Shown piece after piece: positions 11,835 to 26,197 of a DNA stretch of 64,000 nucleotides. Positions within the stretch are counted from its first letter, which is position 1; every line of letters begins with the position of its first letter. This DNA is from Diphasiastrum complanatum. Taxonomy: Eukaryota; Streptophyta; Lycopodiopsida; Lycopodiales; Lycopodiaceae. The notes below the pieces were generated by a model. The model saw nothing but the letters and a program-made list of their open reading frames with translations, was not told the DNA's origin and did no database searches. Position numbers and translations under genes: made by a program. The stretch is from assembly GCA_029204225.1 (NCBI GenBank), contig CM055096.1:34613143-34677142 (forward strand). Reading direction: 5' to 3'.

Positions 11835-12070
11835 AAATGATGTTGTGTGATGAACTGCAAACCATCCTGAATGGAATGCAGTATGATGTCACGCATTCCG
11901 TCACTCGGGGTCTCGTCTAAAGGTATAAGCCCCACAATCTTATTGCTCGTGAGAGCATTAAATTGCCTGCTCACTCTACTCTGCAAACAACCTGATACTA
12001 TGCGGAGATGAATATCCTTTGTGACGTTCTCCCGCATTGAGTAGAGAGAGAAAACCTCAATTTTCATCAA
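11835..12070 (-). pseudogene. Helitron Rep N-terminal segment, separated by an LTR-element insertion
   Basis: The minus-strand frame starts near 12070 and reads '...RQFNALTSNKIVGLIPLD' then 'RDIILHSIQDGLQFI', which matches the region upstream of 'HP.YDAL.YPLLFP' in plant Helitron Rep proteins. The continuation is found 3.7 kb away at 8149. The 5 bases on each side of the insert (CATTC at 8145-8149 and CATTT at 11835-11839 on the minus strand) are a 4/5 target duplication. Confidence 0.75.
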
Positions 12071-12459
12071 AACTTACAATATGGAAAAGTAGCCAAGCTC
12101 TTCCTAAATGAGGTTCGAGTTCTAAGGTGGATTTGCATGTGATCAATGGGTGATCCACATCACTTAGTTAACTCTACCAATATGGATCCACATGCCAAAC
12201 TACATGCATGATGTTGCATGAATTGCATATCACTTTCCTAGATGAACTAGACATGTGTAGAATTTGACATGTTGCATTCTACCTAACTTTGCATGTCACC
12301 TAACATTTTGCATGCTAACAAAACTAAATCTACCTAGCACAAACTCGACCTATTCTACAAGGTCATGTGCTCAATTCACATACCTTAATTATGTACAATG
12401 GAATAAAGTGAGCATACCCCCCAAAGTCAACATAGAAAGATATGTTTTACCTTTTTTCA
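12071..12459. other. no gene recognised (upstream of Helitron Rep)
   Basis: AT-rich sequence upstream of the most N-terminal recognisable Helitron piece. The Helitron 5' end probably lies here or beyond the following GT tract. I could not define it. Confidence 0.4.
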
Positions 12460-13986
<1,527 letters not shown>

Positions 13987-14663
13987 TGTTGGAGGGTTTG
14001 CGGATCCCAAGGCAACCCTAACCCTAGTTAATAAGTGAGAGGGATTTGGCACCTTGCGTGTGTAAGTCCAACCCGATGACCACAAGTTATTTGATTGATT
14101 ACTTAAAAGTCAATAAAAGGACTTTAGGCCTTTTTGCGGGACTTTTAATGTCGCAAGGCCTAATTGTCAAGTTAGTGAATAAAGTTGGGTTTCCCTCAAA
14201 TTTTGATGGTTTTCACACTTTTTTAAATTTGAATAATAAGAGAGGCAAGACTGGACCAATAGGATTCAGAGGCCAGGGTCCTCCTCTCTACTATAAAAAG
14301 GGACCAACTCGAGTTGTTCCTCATGTTCATCCTCATTTCAATAAAGCAGATTGGTTCTCTTTAGAAATGGATTGATGAATGTCCTTGCTCTTCCTTTCTT
14401 CTCCTCCATTTCTCATGATTTCTTTGGATTTTGCTAATTGTTGGATTTGATCATTATTGGGATTGCTATTTCTTATGCTTTTTGTGAGAGAGAAAGGGAG
14501 AGAGAGAAGAGTAAGTTTCTATCATTGTTGATTCATGTTGAAATCTGAACTATACTATTGCTCTCATGGGAACGAACCTATGCGTGACAACTAACTCCGT
14601 CTTTTTGATGCTAGATTGACTAGATCTTGGATTCAGGTTAGGTAAGGAAAGAAACCCACTACA
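13987..14663 (+). repeat. 5' LTR of a Ty3/gypsy (Athila/Tat-type) element
   Basis: Begins TGTTGGAGGG and ends CCCACTACA, immediately before a primer-binding site. Inside, CTATAAAAAGGG (about 14290) is a good TATA box and AATAAA (about 14340) a plausible polyadenylation signal, giving the U3-R-U5 order. No matching 3' LTR is present in the window. Confidence 0.8.
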
Positions 14664-14665
14664 AT

Positions 14666-14685
14666 TTTGGCACCGTTGCCGAGGA
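14666..14685 (+). promoter_or_regulatory. primer-binding site, tRNA-Asp type
   Basis: TTTGGCACCGTTGCCGAGGA closely resembles TTTGGCGCCGTTGCCGGGGA, the site found after many Athila/Tat LTRs (from memory, complementary to the 3' end of tRNA-Asp). Two bases differ. Confidence 0.8.
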
Positions 14686-15883
14686 ACTACGCCAATTTTT
14701 CAGTTTGCAGCATGTTTTGGTTGATGGTTAGCTTGCATTAGGCATCTTGCCATGGCATGAATAGTGTTAAAACTGCATTGTAGGGTTAGTTTGGGATTGA
14801 TTTTGCTAGATTTGAGTGGATTTGCTTGTTTGAAATCTAATCTGATTATTAAACAGGGAAATCTATTTAGATCACCAATCTTAAAATCCATTTGGATCTG
14901 AGATATCAGAGAAAATAACAAAAATCGGTCAAATCTGTCAAATTTGGTCAAACAGAGACAAAAAGTGTTATCAGAGCTCAGAACTTTTTACCCTCTTTCA
15001 AGAAACCTTCGCCGAGTTGCAGACACCTTCGGTTTTGTTTACAAAACCTTTAGTTTGAAAGGCGAAGATTAATTTCCAGCAGATTTTCAGAAACATCAGA
15101 AAAACCACCAAAAAACACCAAAAATTATCAAAACCCTAAAGAATACAGAAAAAGAACCTTCTCCCAATTCATTGTGCTTAGATGTGATTCAGATCTATCA
15201 ACTGCCAGGTCGGCGAAGAATAATACCAAAAATAGAAAGGTTTCCAGAGGATCAGTTGTCATATTGTCATATTTTTGCCAAAATGGTCACTTTTTTGCAA
15301 AATTACCAGTATTACTCTTGAACCTTCGCCGAGTTTCCATAATATTCTATTTATAGTAAACTACTATTTTTGAGTTCGACGAAGATTCATCTTGATCAGA
15401 TCACAAAAAATCTTGATTTTTACCCTCGCCAGATTACAAAAACTGTATTTTCTTGTGTCAGAAACCTTCGTCCGGTTGTCCATAATTTTATCTGTGTCAG
15501 ACCTTCCATCTGAGAAGTCGGCGAAGGTTATTTCCCAAGAAATTGCCAGAAAAGTGTTGAGAGAGTTTTTATCCCAAACTAGCACTGTTGAACCTTCGCC
15601 GAGACAACCTTCGCCTAAAGAACCTTCGCCAGTCCTATTTTTAGTTTCTGATTTTCCAGATCAAGTCTCTGTCAAAATTTGGATCAAATCTGATATATTC
15701 TGAATTAGACTCTGAGACATTTATCATTTTTGAGAAGTATCGATTGATCAAATTTTGGGTAGTTTCTCATCATATTGAATCAGATTTTTGAAAAGTGGAA
15801 TAGAGCTAGCAGATCTAATCTGAGATAGTTTTTTGGAAAAATCTATATCCAAATACATTATCATTTTGATCTAAGTTTGTAAG
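14686..15883 (+). other. gypsy leader with repeated CCTTCGCCGA motif in both orientations
   Basis: The 1.2-kb untranslated leader between PBS and gag carries about a dozen matches or near matches to AACCTTCGCCGAG or its complement, for example at about 15007, 15320, 15465, 15592, 15608 and 15621 forward, and about 15060, 15212, 15379 and 15518 reverse. They give many possible stems in the RNA. No long ORF is present. Confidence 0.7.
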
Positions 15884-18603
<2,720 letters not shown>

Positions 18604-19105
18604 ACCTATGCTTAGCATAGGTTCAGGAACTACCTATGCTGATGAAAGCATAGGTCGAGTGAACACCTATGCTCAACATAGGTCCTCTCTCGACTTATGC
18701 TAAGCATAGGTTGAGAGAGGACTTATGATCAACATAAGTCCTATCCAAACCTATGCTCAGCATAGGTCGAGGAAGAACCTATGTTGAGCGAGAACCTATG
18801 CTCAATATAATAGGTTCTTCCTCGACATATGTTGAGCATAGGTTGAGATAGGAATTATGTTGGGCATAAGTCCTCTCTCGACCTATGCTCAACATAGGTC
18901 ATGACAGAACTTATGTTGAGCATAAGTCCTATCTCAACCTATGCTCAGCATATGTCGAGGAAGAACCTATGTTGGGCATAGGTTCTCGCTCATAGGTTCT
19001 TCCTCGACCTATGCTGAGCATAGGTCGAGCGAGGACCTATGCCCAGAATAGGTTTTCTCTCGATCTATTTTCAGCATTGTCGAGCCAAGAACCATGCTGA
19101 GTGTG
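18604..19105. repeat. 28-bp tandem array of 19-bp palindromes
   Basis: Units of the form ACYTATGYTNARCATARGT, each a near-perfect palindrome with one central base, recur every 28 bp: starts at 18665, 18693, 18721, 18749, 18777, then 18825, 18853, 18881, 18909, 18937, 18965, then 19007, 19035, 19063, 19091, with earlier copies at 18604 and 18632. The 9-bp spacers are themselves of two complementary kinds (CCTCTCTCG/TGAGAGAGG; CGAGGAAGA and variants), so neighbouring units pair into longer stems. Short phase jumps occur after 18777 and after 18965. No protein is encoded. Confidence 0.92.
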
Positions 19106-19130
19106 TTTTCAAATCGTAGGTCATTTCCTG

Positions 19131-19274
19131 TTGAATATTATTTGCAAACAGACCTATGTTGGGTTTAGATTTTGTGTTTGCATCTTCTATCATTACCTCG
19201 TGTTGAATATTATTTGCAAAAAGACCTATGCTGGGCTTAGATTTTGTGTTTGAATTATCTATCATAAGTAATAT
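19131..19274. repeat. two-copy 72-bp tandem repeat
   Basis: 'TTGAATATTATTTGCAAA' followed by 'AGACCTATG' and 'GATTTTGTGTTTG' occurs at 19131 and again at 19203. Each copy keeps a decayed half of the palindrome motif ('ACCTATGYTGGG'), linking it to the adjacent array. Confidence 0.85.
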
Positions 19275-19999
19275 TCCTACTTGTTGATTTTCAAATCTTT
19301 TCAACATGGCTCAAATCAGATTTCGTCCACCAATAAATCCAACGAATCTTCAGAAAGTTGACATGACGAACCATATGTTTTTTTTTTACAAAGGCTGCGA
19401 GGGACATAAATTGGCAGAGGTTTTTCTCTGGATAGTAGAGACTACTGACAAAGGGCCATCTACTTTTGTAGCACAAGGTCATGTGCTTAGTAACTATGGC
19501 AGTTGACGATGTAGGCCTTACAAACATGCCCATAAAAGCCATTGATAAAAAAGTCTAAATTTATATATTGTGGAAAATAAATTCATGAAGATACGCCTTT
19601 GTGAGCATGCGATAGTGAAAAACTTTTTTGATAAAGCTTTGAAGACCATTGTGAGTTATTTCTATACTTTCAATCAAATTATTTTTTAATAATCTTGTCT
19701 ATCTTTATGCTGGGCATGGGTTTACCTAAAGCATTTTCATTTTTGTACCTTTTTTAGACCTTGAAAGTTTCAATTTTGATCATTGCTGAGACGCTTGAGA
19801 AAAAAGAGGATCATGTTTTGCCAAACTCTTCCAAAGATACAACAATACTCTCTCCTCTATAGAGAAAACGTAGCTCGTTGGAGACTGTGTCTGTTGATGC
19901 TTTTGACTCTCCAGTACCTAAATTTAGGAAATTTAAAATCATGACTCCCAAAGGATGTGAACTTCACATGTGTGGAGTGTCCACTAAGTGTGATTTAGA
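19275..19999 (+). other. no confident gene; short open stretches
   Basis: 19306-19506 opens with ATG and encodes 66 residues ('MAQIRFRPPINPTNLQ...') ending at TGA. A second readable stretch lies at about 19770-20025 with one stop. Neither resembles a family I know. The T-run at 19379-19388 suggests they are not well-kept genes. They may be remnants of one gene or of transposon DNA. Confidence 0.3.
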
Positions 20000-20674
20000 T
20001 CTCCTAAGGTGTGTGAATGCACAATGATCAACATTAGATTGAGATTCTCAAAGGCAAAAAACACACTACCACATGCATTAACTCAAAGCCAAAGTACATA
20101 CACACATGTGGAAAGTGTTCCCTCAAAACTAAGTATGGAAAAGGCCAACTCTCGGGTAGAGAGACAATGCGATCAATAGCTCTCGGGTAGAGAGAGAAAG
20201 CAAGTAAACATTTAGACTTAAAAACTTGATTGATCTCCAAATTTTTTAGAACAAAATGAGAAGTACAATGAGACTAGTAGATCCACGAGGTAGTTCACCA
20301 TCAAAAACTATTGGACCTCATTCCTATCACCTCTTGATTCTAGTGGGCCAATGATGCATCCACCTCTTGATTCTATTGGATCATTCTCAAGCATAACTCA
20401 AATCCTATTGGACCATTGATGCTTCCACCTCTTAATTCTATTGAACCTCTTGAACTTTGATTTGTCACACATCCAATAACAACTATACAACTTATTTGGC
20501 TCGAGTTCTACCTCTTAAACCACTTTCGCTCAATAGAGGCTTTACATGTGGATTTGACCAGTTTGCCTTCTATGCCAATTTTGACCCTATCAATGTTCTA
20601 CACCAAGATGCTTGACATAGAAAAAGTGTAAGACCCCTACAATTAGCATAGATAACCTTTTTGCATTTTTCACA
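20000..20674 (-). repeat. probable 3' LTR of a copia element (outer end uncertain)
   Basis: The inner edge is clear: on the minus strand TGTGAAAAATGC begins directly after a polypurine tract. The outer edge could not be placed because the partner LTR is absent. Candidates with TGTG lie around 19957-20012. Confidence 0.55.
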
Positions 20675-20686
20675 CTCCTCCTAAAA
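20675..20686 (-). promoter_or_regulatory. polypurine tract of the copia remnant
   Basis: Minus-strand TTTTTAGGAGGAG immediately precedes the LTR start and lies just past the end of the pol frame. Confidence 0.7.
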
Positions 20687-20689
20687 AGT

Positions 20690-22085
20690 TATCTATTGAA
20701 GATTAAGCATCGATCTTGATATTACTCCAAGATTAGATCTATGCTTGGTGAAGGCACTTTTGTGCAAGGGCTTGGTGAGTAGATTGACAATACAAGAGGA
20801 TGTGTTGACATGCTCCAAATAGATTTCTCCTCCAATAAGCTTTTCTCTCACAAAGTGGTGTGCCACTTCTATGTGCTTGCTCCTTGCATGAAATATGGGA
20901 TTATTGGCAAGAGCTTGGGCTGAGATGTTGACAATCTCTTGATCCAAAGCACCTCTTTGGTGGTTGTGGTGAGTGCTTTGTACTCGGCCTCACATGAAGA
21001 AAGAGATATAGTATCTTGATTTTTGGAAAGCCAAGATATTAGATTGCCTCCAATAAATATGGTGTATGCACTTATGGACTTTCGATCCATCTTATCCCTT
21101 GCAAAGTCCGAATTCGAGTAGCCAATAATGGATAGATCTTCACTTTTATAGAGTAGACCATAGTCATAAGATGAAGATATATATCTTAGAATCCTGTTGG
21201 CCATCTTCCAATGATGGATCTTTGGATCTTGCATAAATTGGCTCAACTTGTGCACACAAAAGCTCAAGTCGGCGGGCCTAGTGATAGTAAGCCAAATTAA
21301 GGAGCCTATAAGACTCCTAAGAAGTGTGATGTCCTCGAAGGATATTTCATCACCTTTATTAGGATCTTTCACAATTTGCTCCATTGGAGTATCTATGCTC
21401 TTAAAATTTTCCATATGGAATTTTTTCAACAAAGAAAGAGCATATCTAGATTGACATATCTAGATATCTAGATTGACATATAGAAACATAATCTTCATGA
21501 AAGTCAATCTCTAGGCCTAGTATGTAATGGATCTCTCCTAGATCTTGCATTTTAAACTCACTTCCAAGTGCTAGTTTAGTTTCTTCAACTAGCTTGAAGC
21601 AACTCCCACAAAGAATAATGTCATCAACATAGATTAGAAGAATGACAATATTACTATCAACAAACTTTAGATGGCATGGAAGGATCATAGTCACTAAGGA
21701 CAAATCCTAGTGAGATAAGGTTGTTCCATATATATCTCCTCCTCAAAATAACCATTCAAAAAAGAATTGGATACATCTAATTGGAACACGTTCCATTTGA
21801 AAAAACCAAGCAAGAGAGATAAGAATTCTTATTGTCACCATCTTTGCAACAGGTGCAAAGGTCTCTTCATAGTCAAGGCCATGGATTTGAGCAAATCCTT
21901 TAGCACATGATCTTGCCTTGTACTTGTTGATGGTGCCATCATGATTTTATTTGATTCGAAATACCCACTTGCATCCAATTACATGCTTGTTGGATGGTGG
22001 ATCTACAAGCTCCCAAGTGTTGTTGGTGATCAATGCATCATACTCTTGTAAATAGATTAATTGAAATGTTTTCTCATCCAGCTGA
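20690..22085 (-). pseudogene. copia pol remnant (RT and RNase H)
   Basis: From 22080 downward the minus strand reads the RT start ('CKWVFRIK', stop, 'KYKARSCAKGFAQ', 'DYEETFAPVAKMVTIR'), then the palm motif YVDD in 'LLIYVDDIILCGS' (21446-21703). The frame at 20869-21432 gives 'LRSLIGSLIWLTITRPADL' and the RNase H core 'SLSSCEAEYKAL'. The end (20693-20947) keeps 'HHFVREKLIGGE' and 'LLTKPLHKSAF'. Stops and frameshifts break it. Its 5' part is missing: at 22085 it meets the methyltransferase-like segment. Confidence 0.9.
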
Positions 22086-22089
22086 CTAG

Positions 22090-22545
22090 ATTTTGGATTT
22101 ATTTAGTGGTAGCGGGACAACCAGTGCATGTGCTGTCCAAAAGGGCAAACATGTGGCGGCAACAGAGCTAGATGAGAGTTTAGTAAGTTATATTAAAATG
22201 AGATTAACAGGAATTTCAGTTTTGCTAGACAAGTCTCAAGAAGTGGGTAAATTAGGCCCCTCGGAAGATAATATTGCTCCACTTTGCAAAGAGCCCCAAC
22301 CGCCTGCTAGTGGCATTGCAGGTGATGAAGGTGATCTAGCAGAGGTGGTTGAACAATCTTATAATGTTATAGTGGATGTTGTTACACAAGACCAGTCTAC
22401 TGCTCAAGTAGATTCAAATCCTGCAAGGGCTGCTAGTCCTGACCCAAACGATTTGATCGAAGCTTTTTTACTACAATGTACAAATATTTATTACAATTTC
22501 TTATGTGAATACTTTTATCTTTTAAAAAAGGATCAGTATTTTTAA
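22090..22545 (+). pseudogene. N4/N6 amino-DNA-methyltransferase-like C-terminal fragment (copy 1)
   Basis: The frame begins 'ILDLFSGSGTTSACAVQKG' and continues 'KHVAATELDESLVSYIKMRL'. This is AdoMet-binding motif I (DxFxGSGTT) and the following acidic-residue strand of exocyclic-amino DNA methyltransferases, which end this way in the beta class where the catalytic (D/S)PP(Y/W) motif lies upstream. A tail of about 100 residues rich in Glu, Asp, Pro and Ala follows and ends at TAA. No upstream catalytic part is present: copia pol on the opposite strand starts within 10 bp. The sequence before it ends in AG, so it could be an exon start. An inverted copy lies at 31986-32930. Confidence 0.6.
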
Positions 22546-23038
22546 TATGGATGTTTATTTCTAGAATTTGTTGATTTTTAAATGTCTTTGTGTTATTTAA
22601 GTTTACCAATTATTCATATTAGTTAGTTAGACAAATATTTTTCAATTTTGCACTTGAATCATTTCTTTAAATGCCAAAATATTAAGATAAAATTTTTAAC
22701 AAGCTTTCAAAATCAAATATGAAAATATATTGCATTTAAAAAATAAATAAACACTATAATATTCTAAAATGTTGAATTCACTTAATTTAACAGTTATTTT
22801 TCATAAAAACAAATTGATCACAGCTAATGTTTATATTTTTTTAACAAATTGAATCTAAAATTCTAAAAATATCTTGCATCACTTAGTCTCAATTTTAAAA
22901 TTTTGCAAAATGTAGTATCTTACAAATATATATATTTTTTCTATTTGAAGGTTCAAAATTTACGAGAATTTTAAAAAATCTAGGGCTAAAAAAGAAATGG
23001 GTCCTCCGCCACTTCTCGTTTCAAAAGATGTTGCGATT
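22090..23038 (+). repeat. methyltransferase-bearing dispersed repeat, copy 1
   Basis: The coding fragment plus about 490 bp of AT-rich downstream sequence reappears inverted at 31986-32930. Shared landmarks include 'ATAACTGTTAAAT', 'AGTGATGC', 'TACATTTTG' and the closing 'CTTTTGAAA..GG' block, in the same order and spacing. Confidence 0.8.
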
Positions 23039-23179
23039 TACGGTAAGTGCAATCATTTCGGTCATAGATCCTTATGTTCATCATTTCCAAGTTTTTCATA
23101 GGCAATCCACTTATGCTTATGTATGGATGTCAACCACATTCACCAGTCAAGGTTAAATAAGAATTTATTCAAATGCAAA

Positions 23180-23725
23180 AAGCAATTGATTTTTTGCATG
23201 ATATGTAGGGAATGTTGCAATTAACTTGTGGAAATACTTTTAGTGCTTAGGAGTGAGCTAAACATTATGCCGACTTGAAATGATCTCTTCATGAATTTAA
23301 CATTAGGAAGTGGGTGTTTTTGAGATGTCCAAAGGAATCTAATGTTTTGCACATGAGCAAACAATATAGATCAGTATCAATACATTTTAGTGGACCATAT
23401 ATGATTCTTTAGAAAAATGAATATTTACTTATTAGGTAGATCTTCTTGTGGATGTTAGACTTCATCTAGTATTTCATGTGAGTTGATTAAATGTTGATTT
23501 ACATGAAGGAGATACTTTAGCATTGAAAGATGGTCTCATCAAATATATGTCTAAGAGAACTCCTCAAGAACCTGAAAAGATTTTGGGATACCATTAAAAG
23601 CAATTGAGAAATAGCTCGATAACCAAACTTTTGGTTCATTGGGAAGGACATTCTGGTGGCAAGGATTTTTGGGAACTGGCTGATTTGTTAAAAAATAAGT
23701 TTTCTTGTTTTTCATTTTGAAGTCA
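23180..23725 (+). pseudogene. Ty3/gypsy integrase C-terminal region with chromodomain-like end
   Basis: Across shifting frames the text follows the end of a plant gypsy polyprotein: 'ADLKRSLHEFNIRKWVFLRC', 'SIHFSGPYMIL', 'VRLHLVFHVSRLN', then 'LRNSSITKLLVHWEGHSGGK' and 'DFWELADL', the last resembling the 'LVKWKG....TWE' core. Many stops and frameshifts are present. It is followed directly by a polypurine tract and LTR start. Confidence 0.7.
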
Positions 23726-23729
23726 TAAT

Positions 23730-23747
23730 CAAAACAAGGGGAGAAGA
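23730..23747 (+). promoter_or_regulatory. polypurine tract of the gypsy remnant
   Basis: AAAACAAGGGGAGAAGAA directly precedes TGTTATGTTT, the apparent start of the 3' LTR. Confidence 0.65.
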
Positions 23748-25078
23748 ATGTTATGTTTATTAGCATGTGTAGCATATTTTAGGCTTTGCTTAAACCACAA
23801 CGTAGCCCTGAACCCGAAATAGGTTGTGGCCCCTATTTGGTTAAGGACCTGCCTCATGCAAGAGTGGTTGTGCATGATGTCTATGACTAGCTACTATAGC
23901 TTTGCATGGAAGGGAAGACTCCTAAATGGAGAACCTCATGTCTTATGGAGGCTAGGATTTCAAAAATCATTTCTATACTCTCACTTCTACCGTTTCGACA
24001 TGATATGATATTGTGGATTGCTTGAGAGTTCTATGCTCTAGCTATTATAGTATCTAGGATGGATATTGGCTTGAGGAAGTCGGTTTTAACCGTTCATCCT
24101 AATATTGTTTGGGTGGTTCTACCACGTTGTGTGCTGGTTCCTACTCCAAGGATCATCCATGGGCTTAATAGTCCACAAACAAAGTCTATCAAAAGATCCA
24201 TTTTAAAAATATATAATGAAAAATTAAAAAGTTTGCACCTTGGCATTACATAGGAGAAGGCATGTTGTCGTTGTGGCTTCCACTTGGGTCCAAGCAACAC
24301 CCTCAAGCTCATGCCCTCCCAAGATAGGCGGCCCTCAAGTGAGGAACTTTCTCCCTTCCTAATTTCTTTTCAAATAAGTAAATTTCTCATGTAGTTTTTC
24401 CAATTTACTTTTAAGAAGATTTATTCCACTTTTACATTTGTGTGTGAACTTATAATTACAAAGGGCTTTTGGCATAAAAAAACAAGTGTCCATAAATCCC
24501 ACAAGCTTTCTACCATAAAGGGCTTTATGGGCATTTATGCATAAAGCATATTTAATTGAACAAAAGCTAACTTACACATGTCATTACTAATTTAAAAAAT
24601 AGCACATGGGCCCTAAAAGAACGTGAATACATGGTTAAACTTTTCCAATTCATTTTAGTGGGCTTTGTGAGGCACACTTTGCCTACTATATGTGCCCATG
24701 AACTTTTGACTTCGAAGGGTCTTATAGCAAAAGGTTCATGGAGTTTTTGGCATAGAGGGAGCAATGACATTAAGTGACATGTGTCATTCAAGCACCAAAA
24801 GAAGGAATAAGTAGCTTGATCATCTCAAGTAAACACTTGAAAATAAGGCTTTACATGGGAGGGGATAGCACCCTATTGGAAGGGCTTGAACTCTCACTTT
24901 TAGAGAGGTTGCCAAGTACCATTGGATTGGAATTTTAAAGAGGTAGCCAAGTACCATTGGAATTTGGGGAGGTGTTGTTGGCCTTTCCAAGGCCTTTGGA
25001 AGCCTTTAGGCTTCATCACAAAACATGGTGACTCTTGTGGCTGATTTAGAGAGGGTGGAAAACACTCTTGCTTGTAAT
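23748..25078 (+). repeat. gypsy 3' LTR start and following non-coding sequence (outer end uncertain)
   Basis: The LTR begins TGTTATGTTTATTAGC. Its end could not be set because no partner LTR is in the window. Within the stretch, 'gccaagtaccattgga' occurs twice (about 24910 and 24945). No coding signal is seen. Confidence 0.4.
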
Positions 25079-25183
<105 letters not shown>

Positions 25184-25523
25184 TATGTTGTTCTGGAGAA
25201 AAGACGAATCTTGCATTTTCATTGGGCCACGTGTGCCCTAAAACGTCAATGACAAGCAGTTGAAGGGCGTGGCTGAAGGGTGACAGACAGTTTTTTGGAA
25301 CTTTCCAAAAAAGAGCTTGAAATTTTGTAGAGAGAGAAAGATCTAGAAGTTTCGTTTCATAGAGAGAAGGAGATATATATGCGTGGAGGGAGAAAGAGAG
25401 AGAGAGTGCAGAAGCGCGAGCGCAATCCAGGGTGAGGGAGAGTTTTTTTTCAAAAAATTAGGGTTTTTTTAGGGTTACACTTTTTTTGGAGTTTTAGATT
25501 TAGAAATAGCCATAATGTGAGGT

Positions 25524-25526
<3 letters not shown>

Positions 25527-25601
<75 letters not shown>

Positions 25602-25709
25602 GATTGTTGGCTTGTTTGCTTGTGAATGATGATGAGTCATAGAAAAGAGATTTGCATGAGGCAATGGCAGCATTTTGAAGAAGAAATTGGGCAGCTTCTA
25701 AACTAGATC

Positions 25710-25765
<56 letters not shown>

Positions 25766-25799
25766 ATTTTGAAGAAGAAATTGGACAGCTTCTAAACTA

Positions 25800-25854
<55 letters not shown>
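25527..25854. repeat. three (GA)n tracts separated by a duplicated unit, in the GALS upstream region
   Basis: GA runs lie at about 25528-25597, 25712-25764 and 25804-25854. The text 'CATTTTGAAGAAGAAATTGG' followed by 'CAGCTTCTAAACTAGAT' precedes the second and third runs, so a unit of about 90 bp (spacer plus GA run) was duplicated in tandem. GA-rich DNA is common in plant promoters and 5' leaders. Confidence 0.92.
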
Positions 25855-25855
<1 letters not shown>

Positions 25856-25857
<2 letters not shown>

Positions 25858-26160
25858 GCAGTGTGTAAGAACAAGAAATAGAGCGCTTCTGTGAATTCTT
25901 AGCGAAGAAAATTGTTTAGACGTATTACTTTGTGACATCGTTTAGTCCAATTTGTAGCTTCTGAATAAATTGCTAGATTGAGCATTTGTGTGTGTGTGTG
26001 TGTGCACAGACGGTGTGTAAAAACAAGAACTAGAGCGCGCTTCTTTGAAATCGTAGCAAAGAGGTTTGTTTAGACGTATAAGTTTTATGAAGATTGTTCA
26101 GTCCACTTTGTAGCTTCTGAATAATATGCTAGATTGAGCCTTTGTGCGTGTGTGTCTGTG
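25856..26160. repeat. two-copy ~150-bp tandem duplication just upstream of the GALS start codon
   Basis: 'GTGTGTAAGAACAAGAA.TAGAGCGC', 'TTGTTTAGACGTAT', 'TGTAGCTTCTGAATAA' and 'GCTAGATTGAGC.TTTGTG' occur in the same order at about 25860-25990 and again at about 26010-26140. The second copy ends 50 bp before the ATG, so transcripts or start sites could arise in either copy. Confidence 0.88.
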
Positions 26161-26197
26161 TGAGAGAGAGAGAGAAAGAGAGAGAGATTAAAGAGAG

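Larger units (their letters stand above)
4731..12070 (-). mobile_element. Helitron, Rep-helicase type, decayed, split by an LTR element
   Basis: Read on the minus strand from 12070 down to 4731, fragments follow the order of a plant Helitron polyprotein: Helitron N-terminal region, HUH nuclease, two-tyrosine motif, linker domain, and Pif1-type helicase. The reading is broken by several frameshifts, by a TGA between the HUH and tyrosine motifs, and by a 3.7-kb LTR element at 8150-11834. The Helitron text resumes on the other side of that insert after 'GLQFITQHH', continuing with 'YDALHF', as the family does. Terminal TC and CTRR ends were not located, so the true element may extend beyond these limits. 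Confidence 0.85.

Noticed and set aside
14046-14375. 109-residue plus-strand ORF
   Set aside because: Lies inside the gypsy 5' LTR and spans its TATA box and polyadenylation signal, so it is not a gene.
18604-19105. CRISPR array
   Set aside because: Regular repeats with short spacers look similar at first, but the spacers are 9 bp, recur among themselves and complement each other, there are no cas genes, and the setting is a plant nuclear genome.
22555-22990. 3' UTR or intron of a functional methyltransferase gene
   Set aside because: It is part of the duplicated segment, but there is no upstream catalytic region or promoter in either copy, so no functional gene can be supported.
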